Numbered from the stretch's first letter, positions 12,253 to 24,438 are shown. The stretch: 64,000 bases of DNA from Strongyloides papillosus (GCA_005656395.1 SRSI01000051.1:62001-126000), one strand, 5' to 3'. Notes: generated from the sequence alone by a model not told the origin. A program made the numbers and translations.

Positions 12253-14058
12253 AGTAATACATATATTCTAAATTGAATGAATAATAATATTGCGCAGAAT
12301 TAGATTATGCATTGGCAAAATTTTTTTTATATGAATAAAGTTCTTTAATAGTTATAAAAGCAATTAACTTTTGCGTGTTAAAAATGTTTCCACTACACAC
12401 TATGTCGATGTTCAAAATCGTCACTTGTCACATATAAAAAAATCAAAAGTTTTTTTTTTTAAATTTTAAAATAAAAAAGTATTTTTATATAGAAATTTTA
12501 TAAATATATTAAAATTGTATCTATCCAAATTTATTCCTTAAAAAAATTCACCGATATTTAATGAAATATCCTACTGTGCTGTAACAGTACACGAAAAATA
12601 TAATTTGAACAAAAACAGACATTTACCTTTATTGAAAATCAAAAATTTAAAAAAAAAATAGGGTGTTAAATTATGAAATTTGTTGATATATGACTCTGGA
12701 AGATTTAAACATTTTAATGTTTTTGTTGATAAAAAAAATTAGTACAGATAGTTAATTTTATGTATCGACGTGTATTATCCAACTCAAAGATAAATCTGGT
12801 GCATAAAATTTTACAAACTTATGATTAAGTTTACTAGCAAAGTAAAACTTATTAAAAAAAACTTAAAATATTAGGTTTCCGCATAAGTTCTGTTGTTTTT
12901 TTACGAAAACTTAAAAAACTATAGTTTTAATAACAAACATATTTAATTTATAATATTGTTTTAAAATTACCAAAAAAAGAATAAATGTTTTATTCAGACA
13001 AGAAACTATAAATATGTAATTATGTTTACAATTAGTACAAATAAATACCTACCCTCTCTTTTTATCGGAGGTTATTATATTTAGTAATATAAGAAAAATA
13101 AGATCAATGAGATTAATAAAATTAGTAATCTAAAAATAAACAAGGTTAATAAAAGATGACAATATTGGATGAATGACTATTATTTACTTGTTCATCTATT
13201 ATATATTACATCTGTAGATAATTTTTACAATCATTACTGATTGATTGTATGAAACAAATATATTATTCAATATCATCTACAACATGTCTTCATTTTAGTA
13301 ACTAACTTATCCATTCCAGATGTGAAGAATTTCCTACCCTCTTTGAAGAAAGTTTAAAAAAAAACCAATATTTTCTTTACCAGATTTACCGAAGCTTCTA
13401 ACATCTTAGAAGTTATGCAAAGACAAGATTAATTAGTAATTAAATGGAAACACATCTGGACAGTTTGATAGGTGTGGGAGAAATTTGTAGCTTCTCTCAT
13501 ATAGATTTTTTCGATTCTTTAATATCACATGCCGTTATATTGAAGAACAAACTTTTTATCATTTTTCGATTTTCGTAATTTTTTAGAAATTTTCTTGTTT
13601 AATTTTATAAACATTTTACATTAGAAGTCATTAAAAGTAGTTTTAAAATGACAGAATTCTAGAAAATTTTCACTCGAAGCTAAAGCCTTACAAATGCATC
13701 CTTTACCTTCGAGATTCATTTGTTTTATTATGAAACTTTAAGAACGATTTTACATAGTTCCATAATCTACTACATCTTCTCCCAATGCTCTACATAAATT
13801 TTTAGAAACATCAGGTGTTATTTTTCTTAGTTGAAGCTCTATAAAAAAATAAAGTGAATATTAATTTTTTAAAGAATATTAGTATATAAATGAACTTATG
13901 AATCAACCTCTTTTATAAATTTTATTCTACCAAACACAAATTACAATAAATATTAGTAAAATTGGCCAACTACAATAATTATCTTATTAACTAAATTTTT
14001 TCTTTTACTTACTTTTTACTCTTTACTTATTTTGACTGATAATTATTGTGCTGGCTTA
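12253..14058. other. Gene-free DNA after the TRPV gene
   Basis: AT-rich. An AATAAAG stretch near 12334-12340, about 85 bp past the TRPV stop codon, is a possible poly(A) signal. No other gene or repeat is supported. Confidence 0.45.
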
Positions 14059-14590
14059 TACACAGAAAAAAAAGACACAGGTTTGCAAAAAATGTCATTA
14101 ATTTGTCCCACCTAATAAAATTTGAATTTTCTTAATTTGCGACTAATTTTATCGCAATTATTTCGTTTATAAAAATTAAAACAACAATTATAGAATTATT
14201 AAAATAAGTTTCTATTTTTCTAGTATACTATTTTTATTTTAGAACATAAATTGTTTTTTACAATATATTTTAAAATACAAGGTTAGAATTTAATTCTATG
14301 TAAAATTACAAACATTTTTATAAAAGACATTTTTAACATATTACAGTACATTTTTTTTAAAATATTTTTCAATAGTTTAAATTATTATAAATTGTATTTT
14401 ATGAAATTTTCACATTTGATACTCTAAATTTTTTTCATAATGTCTTTTAAAGATCATCTTTAAAAATCAAACTTATGAAAAGTAATAAAATAATATAGAT
14501 TTTTATTTATAGTAAAAAAAAATAATTTTTACATATTTTAATTTAAAATAAAGCAAAATTTTATTTTGTTTGGATGATAAAATAACAAAT

Positions 14591-14829
14591 AGTGAATAAT
14601 CAAACCGCGTTGACATCCTATGTCATCATTTAAATTAGTATATAAGGGTTAATATTTTTATAATTGTTACATTCAGTTGTCATTGTATTTTTACCTCTCG
14701 ATATAGAGGGTAAGTTATATTAATTGTATACCTTTTTTATATATCTTTTTATAGTCCGTCTTATAAATTTTATATAGTCAGTCATTTCATAAGTGTGCGC
14801 CACAACAAATAACCATATATTATTTTTCT
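14591..14829 (+). repeat. 5' LTR of the gypsy-type element
   Basis: Near-identical to 24197-24434. It contains TATAAGGG at about 14641, a plausible TATA-type promoter, and TCAGTTGTCATTG about 33 bp further, which resembles an arthropod initiator. The downstream TGGATAACGTTG from 14829 may be the primer-binding site overlapping the last LTR base; I could not match it to a tRNA with confidence. Confidence 0.85.
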
Positions 14830-14854
14830 GGATAACGTTGTAGCCGCTTACGAA

Positions 14855-15060
14855 TATCTGTCTATCTGTTGTGAATCCTATAATTCTATTCATTTGGTTT
14901 GAAATAGTGTGGAATCTGTCTGTCTTTTGTGAATCCTATAATTCTGTTCAGTGGTGAATAGTGTGGAATCATTTTATTTTGTTTTGTTAAGTCCTATAAT
15001 TCTATTCGTAGTTAAGAATAGTGTGGAATTTTCTTTTGTGGAATCTTATTGTCTTATTTG
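14855..15060 (+). repeat. Tandem repeats in the gypsy-element leader
   Basis: Three to four diverged units of about 55-60 bp in the untranslated leader. Each has TCCTATAATTCTATTC followed by a GAATAGTGTGG-like end (near 14876, 14933 and 14992), with a fourth weaker unit after 15035. It lies between the LTR and gag, where retroelements carry packaging or translation signals; the function here is unknown. Confidence 0.65.
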
Positions 15061-15205
15061 TAATCAAAGTGTGTAATCTTTGATCTGTTAAATTTCTGGA
15101 ATTTGAACGCATCACCTAAAGTCATCGTTTTGTTTATCGTCGCGTCACCGTTTTAAAGTCATCAAAATTGAACGTCAAATTATAAGTACTACCTTATCAA
15201 CACTG

Positions 15206-16288
15206 TTGAAAATCCACTATCCTAGCTTCAAGTATACTGCTAAAGATCTTTCTAAGTGGACTGAATTGAATCTATCTCACGCTAGTAAAAGTGATAAAGC
15301 CCGTACAACCGCTGTTTTAAACTTCTTAAAGGACACGATACCTACTAATTCAAATAGTGAAGGAATCTTTGGTCGAAGTTTTCGTCTGTTGTCAAGATTA
15401 ACAGGGAGTGTAGATAGTGAGGATTCTGAAAATAGTTTTGTGTCTGATAAAGACTCGTACAGTCCTAATTTAACTAAGGAATCTTTTGAAGGAATTGATA
15501 ATCTGTTAAATGAGTTTGAACAAAGTTTCAAAGAACCAATTATACCTGTTATTGGAAATAAAGTTGTGAAAAAGAAAATGTCTACTGCTTGGAGTGAAAT
15601 GAAAAAGTATTCACCGCCTTCTGGTGATTTTAAAATTTGGCTGAGAGAATTCGAGTTACGTATGGAAGTAGATAATATTGAACCTGATAAGAAAATTTCT
15701 GTCCTCAAAATTAAACTAGAAGAAGAAGTGCACGATTATCTTGAATCACTTCAACCTACCGAAGTAGATACGTATGAAAAAGTCAAACGTTTACTGTTGG
15801 AAAAATATACGTCTCAAATGTCTGTAATGAATGCTCAAGCACGTATTAGAGGATATGTTGTTGACCATAAGCCCGATAATTTCCTGCAGTCTGTTACTGA
15901 ACTTGCTAAACTGATTGCTGCATCCGCCCCACATCTCGATAAATCTGTAATGAAGGAACACCAGTTTCAAATGATGTTACCGTTTTTGAAAGGAAGAGCA
16001 TGGAGTAGATTATACAATCATGGTTATCGTTATCAAACATTGTCTGAAGGTTTATATGATCTTGAATGTGCTGTTAAACTTGATAAACCAGCTGAGAAGT
16101 CACGTCTAAATAAGAATTCTCAAGAAACTCAAAAATTCACGGGGGAATGTAATTACTGTCATAAGAAGGGTCATAAAGCTGCCCGTTGTCATACTAGAAT
16201 AAATGATGAAAAAAAAGCCTCCAATACTACTGCCATTACTACAAATACTTCAAATTTTTCAAATACTACAAATAAATATCAACCCTAA
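15206..16288 (+). CDS. Gag polyprotein of the gypsy-type element
   Basis: Structural protein that would form the virus-like particle. About 360 codons. The ORF stays open upstream of 15206 without an ATG, and its first internal Met codons are far inside, so the true start is uncertain (TTG is used only as the left bound). The middle has a Gag-like stretch (WLREFELRM, LKGRAWSRLYN). Near the C-terminus is a single zinc knuckle, CNYCHKKGHKAARCH (C-x2-C-x4-H-x4-C, about 16147-16191). The stop at 16286-16288 is followed by the protease ORF in another frame, so a ribosomal frameshift or a mutation would be needed to join them. Confidence 0.85.
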   Translation: MKIHYPSFKYTAKDLSKWTELNLSHASKSDKARTTAVLNFLKDTIPTNSNSEGIFGRSFRLLSRLTGSVDSEDSENSFVSDKDSYSPNLTKESFEGIDNLLNEFEQSFKEPIIPVIGNKVVKKKMSTAWSEMKKYSPPSGDFKIWLREFELRMEVDNIEPDKKISVLKIKLEEEVHDYLESLQPTEVDTYEKVKRLLLEKYTSQMSVMNAQARIRGYVVDHKPDNFLQSVTELAKLIAASAPHLDKSVMKEHQFQMMLPFLKGRAWSRLYNHGYRYQTLSEGLYDLECAVKLDKPAEKSRLNKNSQETQKFTGECNYCHKKGHKAARCHTRINDEKKASNTTAITTNTSNFSNTTNKYQP

Positions 16289-16339
16289 ATCTATCATCGT
16301 AATAATTTTATTTCAAAGAGTGAAAATGTTAAGTTACCA

Positions 16340-16745
16340 TTGATTGAAGTTAATATAAGTAAAAGATGTTATACTGCCTTAATTGATACTGGAGCTAATG
16401 TTGGAATAATTCGTGAAAGCATCACTTTGTGTCATGGTCTTGAAGTTACACCATGTGATGATATTGTACGTCAAACGTTTGGTACTGAATCCAGATCATT
16501 GGGAAAAACTGCTGTTAATGTTAAGATAAATGATAAAATATGTAAACTTGAATTGTTGTGTGTTAAAGATGTTTATATGGATGATATTTACGATCTGTTA
16601 CTTGATACAAATGCTATTGTTAAATTTAATTTGAATATTAATCTCTCTCAAAAGGAAATTGTTATGGACGAGAAGTCAATTGATTTAATTGAAGTTGTGA
16701 AGCCTAAATCTCACAACATGAATAATATAATGTTAAGAGAGCCTA
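16340..16745 (+). CDS. Retropepsin-type protease of the gypsy-type element (interrupted)
   Basis: Aspartic protease that would process Gag-Pol. The active-site block LIDTGANVG lies at about 16357-16383. After a protease-like core the frame runs into the inserted 839-bp element at 16746; the residues past that point (to 16879) are encoded by the insert and are not part of the protein. The frame of the protease and the frame of the RT after the insert agree if the insert and one TA are left out. Confidence 0.75.
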
Positions 16746-17584
16746 CACTCACAAATTATTGTATCGTTTTCCGTCTCATTTTATCATTTTGCTCTTTTTT
16801 GACTCATTTTACATTTTGGTCGATACAATTTTTAAGATTCAATTTTTTTATTAATTTTTTTCACCGCTTAGAGTTATAATGTCGTCAAATTATCGCATAT
16901 ACAAGTAATATATGCGATAAAATTATAAAATGATTTTGAATGTGTGTTAAATAAATTTATTTTTTGATAAATATATTGAATTAATATATCATAAATATAG
17001 CATATTTACTAGTTTGTACCTTTTAAGTACAAAATTTATTACTTTAAAAAATCAATTAAAATTTTTTGAAACTTTTAATTTGGTAGTAAAAAAAAATATC
17101 CATTACAATGCCATTGTAGAAATTAGATAGCAAATATTTTTGACTCGTTTTTAAGTATAATAAAACGTATAATTCTTATTTCTTTCTTTTATGTAAACTA
17201 AATTCAATCTCAAATACCTTAAATTCTTATAAAACCTCTAACTTATTTGTAACTTTTGTGTTTATAATATATTTTATCAATAAATATGAATGATTTTCAC
17301 AAATTTTTCTAGTTAATTTCATTTACTTAAAATGGGTGAGTGCTTTTTAAGTTATTTCATTTTCCTCTTAAAAATAAAAAAAACTCAGATGAGGATGAAA
17401 CCATAAAAAAATCAAATTTTATCATAGTTCAATTCAAAAAATTTTAAACTTAATATATCGCAAAAAATAATTTTATGACGCCAATGTATGCATATACGTA
17501 AAAATATATGCAAAAATAATTAATTATTGTATCGTCTCATTCAAGAGAATGGTCCGTGTATTTCGATACAATAATTTGTGAGTG
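16746..17584. mobile_element. 839-bp inverted-repeat element, TA target, in pro-pol
   Basis: Perfect terminal inverted repeats: CACTCACAAATTATTGTA at the left and its reverse complement at the right, continuing to at least 21 bp. TA flanks both sides (16744-16745 and 17585-17586). It has no transposase ORF, so it is non-autonomous. It separates protease from reverse transcriptase. Confidence 0.9.
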
Positions 17585-17586
17585 TA

Positions 17587-18728
17587 TGATCTCTAATGAA
17601 GAAGCCTTTAAAAAGTTATGTGAAGTTTTACCAAATTTGCCTGAATTTTATGAAAATTGTAATAGTTATACTGAATCTGTTTTTACTGCTCCGCGTCAAT
17701 CATTTTATACTGATATACCGCATAAGTTTGTTCGTTACCATGTACCTGTAAAATTGCTTAAATATATTGATGAAGAATTAGATTATCTTATTGATAATAA
17801 AATTATTATACCTAGTGATACACCTTACCTGCATAATATGATACTAGTTAAAAAGTTCGATAATACGTATAGACCTTGTAGTGATATGAGGGAAACAAAT
17901 AAAATTACTGTTGTAGATCAATATCCTGTAGCTGACTTGAGAGAAACTTTATCTAGTCTTCAAGGATACACTTTATTTTCTACTATTGATATTAAGAAAG
18001 CATTTCAATTAATTGCTATTCAACCTGAAGACCAGCCTCGATTTGGAATTTATTGTCATCGTGGAACTTTCCAGTATACCAAGTTACCATTTGGTTATGT
18101 TAATAGTGCACAGATTTTCCAACGTGCAATTGATTCATGTTTACTGAAAGGAAATTTAAATGAAGTAGCTAAAGCATACTTCGATGATATTCTAGTAAGA
18201 ACTAATCAATCTATTGAACACCATATCAAAACTGTAGCTGATGTATTGTCTGTCTTAATTGAATCTAAATTAGCAGTTAATTTTAAGAAATGCCGTTTTG
18301 CTTTTAAATCTATTAAATTCCTAGGCCATTTGATAGATGGAAATGGAATGTCACCGTCTCATGCTAATCGAGAATGTATTCGTAATATGAAGATTGAAAA
18401 ATCAATCACTGGAATAAAACGTTTTCTTGGTGCGACCGGATTTTTTTGTAATTTAATTCCGTCGTATTCCCGTTTATGTGAATCACTCACATTTTTGTTG
18501 TCACCGAAAAATCAATTTGAATGGACTGATAGTCAAGATAAAGCTGTTGAAGCTCTTAAATCTGCTTTAGTTGAAAATTGTACTGTTGCTCATCCTAACT
18601 TTAATCAACCGTTTGAAATTTATGTCGATTCGTCAATGTCCCATCATAGTGCTGTAATTATGCAACGTGATAAAAATGATGTTTTGTTACCTGTTAGATA
18701 CTGGGTCAATGAAGAGAAAGTTTACTAA
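17587..18728 (+). CDS. Reverse transcriptase and start of RNase H, gypsy-type
   Basis: Pol segment that copies element RNA into DNA. The RT palm is clear: a PCSDMRETN block near 17875, FSTIDIKKAFQ near 17980, LPFGYVNSAQIFQ near 18085, and the catalytic YFDD box at about 18178-18189, followed by a FLGHLID thumb block. RNase H begins with YVDSSMSHHSAV near 18621. The frame then breaks close to 18700 and the rest continues in the overlapping ORF from 18667. The first 31 codons of the open frame (17556-17586) belong to the upstream insert. Confidence 0.9.
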
Positions 18729-19568
18729 AAAACATCGTTCATCCGTATATGTTGAACTTGAAGGTATTGTACAATTATGCCGTCGTTTTAAATATTATCT
18801 ACTTGGAAACAAGAATATTGTCTACACAGACCATAAAAGTCTTGTTAAAATTATCTCATCAAGCACTGACATTACTTTTAGTCAGTGGTTATATGAATTA
18901 CAACCTTTTCAAATAACTTTTAAATATGTACCTGGTTTTAAAAATACTATTGCTGATTTCTTTTCACGTCCTACTAATATTTTAAGGGAGGAAGAAAATG
19001 AGGTTTTAATAGAAAATGATAATGATATGGAAATTAGTCCTAATCAAGAGTTTGTTATTAATAATGTTAGTTTGGATAATACAGTTGGAAGATGTTTTAC
19101 TTCCGATTATCTAGTTGATAAACAATCAAAGGATGAAGACTTAATGAATGCTGACTTTTGTAAAAAGCACAATATTGTTATGTTTAATGGAATCTATGGA
19201 GTCTTCAAAGATCAGTCTAAAAAAGTTTTTATACCGTTTTTGCCTAACGCCGATTTATTTGATACGTGTATGAAGATACACTCTATGGGTCACTTTAAAT
19301 TATCTAAAATAATCAAATTGGTATCAATGAAATGGTTTAACCCGAAAATTTATCTTACCTTAAAGGAAATTGAATTAAAATGTGAATCTTGTTTGAAAAC
19401 TAATGTACACCATCAACCTAAAATAAGAAAAATTATCTTATTGTATGATATGCCGAGAATCGCTTACTCTGTTGATCTTGCTGGATCATGGAACAACCTT
19501 TTATCCAAATTTCGCTATGTCTGTATGGTTATTGATATATTCAGTCGCTTCTGGATGCACACAAAATG
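18700..19568 (+). pseudogene. RNase H remainder and N-terminal integrase, gypsy-type
   Basis: Continues pol in a different frame from the RT, so a single-base change near 18700 breaks the gene. It has RNase H blocks (YTDHKSL near 18825, then FKYVPGFKNTIADFFSRP). The integrase N-terminal HHCC zinc site follows (HSMGHFKLSK ... CESCLKTN), then the start of the catalytic core with SVDLAGSW and MVIDIFSRFW. The core is cut at about 19568 by a 3.6-kb insertion, and the rest resumes at 23152. Confidence 0.85.
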
Positions 19569-20515
19569 AATAAGTGTCATTTCAAACCTGTAGTTGCACG
19601 CCGATATACACCGTAAAGACAGTCATTTTGACCTTTTATGATTAAATTTGGATTATGCATAATGAGAACATTGTCTTTTGCATTTACTGCTCTTAATTTA
19701 ATTGTTAGCTCGTACAAGTAATTTTTGAATATGAGGACATAGTGAAATAAATACTGCAATCTTACGAAATTGCATATGCACAAATTAATAAAAAACTATT
19801 GCAAAAACATGGAAATCGTAAATTTTATAATACAGGACAAATGCTTATTATGACAATTTTATAATTAAAATAAAGTAAAAAAAGGTTTTTTTTTTGACAA
19901 AATATACTATTTGAATAGTAAATTATTATTTAGAAATATTTTAAAAATTTTTCTTTACCAGTTTTGTAACATTTTATGCTCATAAGTTGTATATTTACTA
20001 CTAAAAATGTTGTAATACTATACAATATTGTAAAATTTCGAATTTTTAAAAAAAGATAAATTTTTTTAAATAATGATATTAGAAAATGTTCCGGAAATAT
20101 GTTTATAAAAGATTATTAAAAAAATTATTGTAAAAATTTTAAATTAATTTAGTTAATTCGCCAACCACAATTTTCACTTCGTTATAAACAATATATTTAT
20201 TTAGGAAATAGAACAAAATACGGCAAAATAAAATTTTATTATATATAAAAAGTGCGTCTTACAAATTTATTTATATTATACCTTTAAAAATTTATCTACT
20301 TTTTTATAGTTTTTCCATAATAAAAACTAAAACGTTGACATTTGTGAATGTTTTTAGAATTTAATTACTAAAAACTAAAAATTTCTAATAAAGAAAGTGT
20401 GTAAGTTTAAATTCATTGGTTCTTATATGAAATGTGTTGAACTGAATTTTGTAGTACCCAATTTTATTATAGTAAAGCTGTTGGTTTAATTGAGAGATCA
20501 TACAAAATTAGTTTA

Positions 20516-20812
20516 TCCTCTTGATGCTATATCTGTACTAACAACGATAATGTTTTTGGAACAAAAGTTTTTTTATTAAATCGGAAAGCTCATATTGCTG
20601 AAGATCTCCATAAAGACATTCATTGTCTATGCTAATAACTGCTGATAATTCTACGGAAATTTCCTTTTTTCTGACAAAAATAATTGTTCTTTCAAGATTT
20701 TATTGTGATTCATGTAATAAACTAAGTAATGCACACAATTTTGTTTCATGAATCGGAGCTGGTAACATGATACTACAAATATTATCACCAATAGCTCTAT
20801 GATATTCTTAAT
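20516..20812 (-). pseudogene. DEAD-box RNA helicase remnant (C-terminal RecA domain)
   Basis: Read on the minus strand across two or more frames. In order there is RAIGDNICS (near 20800), ERTIIFVRKKEISVELS (near 20690), LYGDLQQ (near 20620) and VSTDIASRG (20516-20541), which is helicase motif V. The RTIIF, (L/Y)xGD and TDxAxRG spacing is that of superfamily-2 DEAD-box proteins, and the first two blocks recall the DDX21/Gu type. Stops and frame breaks make it non-functional. I could not read the N-terminal helicase domain with confidence. It is probably a captured host gene fragment. Confidence 0.55.
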
Positions 20813-22373
20813 CTTTTCAACATAGTTTTATTCAACAATTTAAACTTTATTGTTCTAAATTAATTATTGAGTTTGACGAAACAATTATCTTCTAAATCTT
20901 ATAAAATTGAGTTTCATTAAATTCTCGAAAAAGTCATTTTAAAACATTCTACCAGCTTCTTCCATTGCTACTATTTTTTAAAAAATTAATGATATTTTAC
21001 CTCTATTCAACATTTTGAGAATTCCTTCTGATGTAGCAATTAAAACAATTGATCTAAGAGAAACTTTGTATATACTGATTATGTTTTATAATGATATCTG
21101 TTTTTACATCTCTATTTTGCATATTTTTAGAGGACAAGCTACATTCAAAAGATTATCCTTGAAATCAACTGCTCTGATAGTGCTAGCATGATTAGATTCT
21201 TTTTTGATGGAAACCAAAAAAAGCAAGTGGTTGTCCTAAGACCAACATTTATTTTTTAAAGAATCGGTTCATCAGATAGAATATGTTCTTTTATGTAACA
21301 ACGATATATTTAATCGCATTCTGTTTTATAGTTTTCATTTTCTATTGCTTGAAATATAAAAGAAAAATCATCTCAAACAAAATATCTTTCAGCACTTTGT
21401 TCACCAAATATGATTGCTTTATTTTTTTAAATGATTCTCACCAGGATAACTAAAGTCACGCATTTTTAAATATTTTTTCATAGTATTTAGACTTTTTTGT
21501 TCCTCTTTATGGAAGAATAGCCTACTTTAACAGTTTACTATAATAAGTCATAAAAACGTTATATTCTTCTTGCTCTTTTACAACTTTTTATTTATTTGAT
21601 GTCTATGTGAGAATATTAAACTTTAGATTGTATGAAGGAAACGAATTAAAACTTTCATCATCCTATGTGATCCTATATATTACTTTAGTAGTCAAATTAA
21701 ATTAATATAAATTGAAATCGTGAATTCAACTTTTACCTCCTTCGTAATTTGAAATAAACACGAAAGCATCAGATGAAATCCATGTGGCACTAAAAATAGA
21801 AGAATTTAAATATATCATTTATTTTCATAAACTACCATCTATTGAAATAAGAAAATATTCTGTTCTTGAGATATCAAGAAGATTTAGAAATGATAATTAG
21901 TAAAAATCTTCTATTTTTCTTTTCTTTTTGGTATGTAACGTATATAAAAATTATATTGACTGTTGGAACTCCACGAAGGTAAACCTTCGTACCTTTCAAT
22001 ATTTGTAAATTTTTTTTCTTCATAACGATCTTCTTTCATTACTTATATATTTAAAGTTATATTTTTTTTTTGAAGTATATGCTATCTAAAAAATATCCGA
22101 ACTTGATGTTCCTTCACCATTGTATGAGAAACCGTTTGTTAAAGAAGAAATAATGATACCATATTTATAAACTTTATAAGTATCAAAATCAGAGAAAATA
22201 TTCTTTAGAAGTGATTTTCAACATATTTTATCTATTAATGCATTTTGTGTGTTCCATTACTCTGGAAAATTTATACAAGCATGTTTTCAAAATTCTAAAA
22301 TATATCATATAATAAATTGATGATAGAAATCTCCCACTTGTATTTAATCATAATTCATTACTTTGATAAAAAT

Positions 22374-22425
22374 ATGCTCTGCAAACCAGATGTGACCTGT
22401 CGAAGGCAGGTCTAAAGCTTGTAAT
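22374..22425 (+). repeat. Helitron-type 3' terminus (second copy)
   Basis: About 45 bp (ATGCTCTGC ... CTAAAGCTT) nearly match 54574-54622 at the end of the large Helitron. It contains a hairpin, CCTGTC-GAA-GGCAGG (22396-22410), followed by CTAA, in keeping with the hairpin plus CTRR end of Helitrons. Confidence 0.55.
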
Positions 22426-23151
22426 TCTAAAATCTTCTAAATTACTTCAAATTTAGGGATATAGGTCTTAAGTTTAATTAAGCCTCTATAAATGATTTCT
22501 CAAACGTGAAAAAATATCAAATTATTGCTTCCTTTAGATTCTGCCATACCGGAATAAAAGTCAAAGAAGTGAAGCAAGATAAGTCTTTCATATTTGTTAT
22601 CTAATGTATACATTTACTATTGCGTTAAAGAAATAAATAGAAAAATATACTAAATCAAAAAATAAATGATAAAATTTTTAAACATAACTAACCTACGTTT
22701 TAATACATTAATCACAGCAGAAACCTAACTATATTAATAATAACATTACGTATCAATGATAGTGCCACATTTAGAAGATTACACATTTTTGTGCCCAAAT
22801 TATATCCAATCAATATGGTATTTTACAAAAACATATTAAATAGTAATAAGAATATATACAACTTTAAAAAATACAAGCTATTTTTAAATAAACAATATGA
22901 AAACAAAATTATTTTCCTTTTTTTTAGTGTAGACTTTAATGTTTATGATTTTTTATGAAATTTGTATATGATAAAACATATGATTGCAGTTGTTTATTTT
23001 AATAATTATGCAATATACAAAGCTGCCAAAAAAGAAATAGAATTATACAATAATTGCATATTCGTAATACCAACAAAATGCATATGTTAGATCATATATT
23101 TTGTATGTAAAAAAAATAAAATTCACCAGTTCTAAATGACACTTTTTATGT

Positions 23152-24162
23152 TTGTGTGTGCCTGTACCTCTAGTTGATTCTTCTTTTTCATCTATTGCTC
23201 AAGGCTTGAAGACTGTATTCAACCGCTATGGAATGCCGAAGTTATTGCGTATGGATAATGCGGCCTACTTCCGATGTCACCAAATGCAAGAGTTCGCTGA
23301 ATCTAATAATATCAAAATTGAATTTGCTGATCCTTATGTTCATACGAATGTAATGGCTGAACGTGCTATTCGTTCACTGGAAGAGATGATATCCAGATGT
23401 AATAAAGACAACCAACCTTTTGAAAACTTGTTTGAGGATATGATGTTCTATTATAATGCGTCACCAAATATGTCTACTGGATTAACTCCTTATGAACAGT
23501 TTTTTGCTGGAAAATGCCACATGTCTTATGAATTTTGTCAAAACATTGAACCTACCTTAATTGATAGAGACTATGCCTATTATAAATTAAAAGAAAATGC
23601 CTTGATTGCTTATAACACTGCTTATGTTACGTTGTTAAATAATCGTCTGAAGTACAGTAAAGATATCAACATTGAGAAAACTAACTTACCAGTTGGAACG
23701 TTAATTTATGTTAAGAAAGCCGTCCGTGATTCAAAACTTAAATATAGTTATGAAGGGCCGTTTGAAGTGGTTAGTTCAGACTTTCTATCTGTTAGTTATC
23801 GAAGATTGGAAAAAAAGAAATATCAAAGAAATAATGTTATGAAATGCCATATATCACAAGTCAAATTAGTTGATAAAATGTCTAATTCTTATAATATATC
23901 TAATGAAGAAGAGTGTGATAACAAAAGAGTATCTTTGGACTCTCAAAGTATAGTATCTGATCAAAATCTTATTACAAAGGAAAATATGCTGCCTGATGTT
24001 ATTATTACTACTTCACCGGATCAAAGTACTAACCCGGCTATAATGAAAAGAAAAAGAGGAAGACCTCGTAAAAATACTGTTGGAACAATTAAACCTTTAA
24101 CTAAAGATGCTATAAGAAAAGTAAAGCGTAGAGGAAGAAATCCCGAGTCCATGAAGAAATAG
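23152..24162 (+). pseudogene. C-terminal integrase of the gypsy-type element, with AT-hook tail
   Basis: Resumes the integrase core after the insertion: a RMDNAAYFR block (second acidic residue) and VMAERAIRSLEEM (Glu of the D,D,E triad), then a YNASPNMSTGLTPYE block and a C-terminal domain (VGTLIYVKK, YEGPFEVVS). The tail holds KRKRGRPRKN, an AT-hook that binds the minor groove of AT-rich DNA. The ORF is open to the stop at 24160-24162, but it is separated from the rest of pol by the insertion. Confidence 0.85.
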
Positions 24163-24196
24163 TTTCAACTATGGAGAATGTTTCTAAGGGAGAAGG

Positions 24197-24434
24197 AGTG
24201 AATAATCAAACCGCCTTGACATCCTATGTCATCATTTAAATTAGTATATAAGGGTCAATATTTTTATAATTGTTACATTCAGTTGTCATTGTATTTTTAC
24301 CTCTCGATATAGAGGATAAGTTATATTAATTGTATACCTTTTTTATATATCTTTTTATAGTCCGTCTTATAAATTTTATATAGTCAGTTATTTCATAAGT
24401 GTGCGCCACAACAAATAACTTATATTATTTTTCT
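24197..24434 (+). repeat. 3' LTR of the gypsy-type element
   Basis: Matches 14591-14829 with few differences (for example CCGCC for CCGCG near its start). It follows the purine tract at 24186-24196 and is followed by AAAT. Confidence 0.9.
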
Positions 24435-24438
24435 AAAT

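Larger units (their letters stand above)
19569..23147. mobile_element. 3.6-kb insertion inside integrase, TIR AGTGTCATTT
   Basis: It begins AATAAGTGTCATTTC and ends with the reverse complement-like GAAATGACACTTTTT pattern (core AGTGTCATTT at 19573 and AAATGACACT at 23134). ATG stands on both sides (19566-19568 and 23148-23150), a possible 3-bp target duplication that also keeps the integrase frame in step. A 3-bp duplication would suit a PIF/Harbinger-like element, but no transposase could be read; the short minus-strand ORF at 19577-19783 is unassigned. Inside lie a DEAD-box helicase remnant and a Helitron-like 3' terminus. The class is unresolved. Confidence 0.65.
14591..24434 (+). mobile_element. 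Ty3/gypsy-type LTR retrotransposon, itself interrupted twice
   Basis: Direct LTRs at 14591-14829 and 24197-24434 both begin AGTGAATAATCAAACCG and end TTATTTTTCT. A purine tract AAGGGAGAAGG (24186-24196) precedes the 3' LTR. AAAT flanks both sides (14587-14590 and 24435-24438), a 4-bp target duplication. If the LTR is taken to start at TG, the duplication would be AAATAG; the two readings cannot be told apart. The order of coding parts is Gag, protease, RT, RNase H, integrase, which is Ty3/gypsy order. The copy is inactive: two insertions and a frameshift break pol. Confidence 0.9.

Noticed and set aside
20816..22370. N-terminal DEAD-box domain on the minus strand
   Set aside because: I looked for the Walker A and DEAD motifs and could not read them convincingly in any frame.
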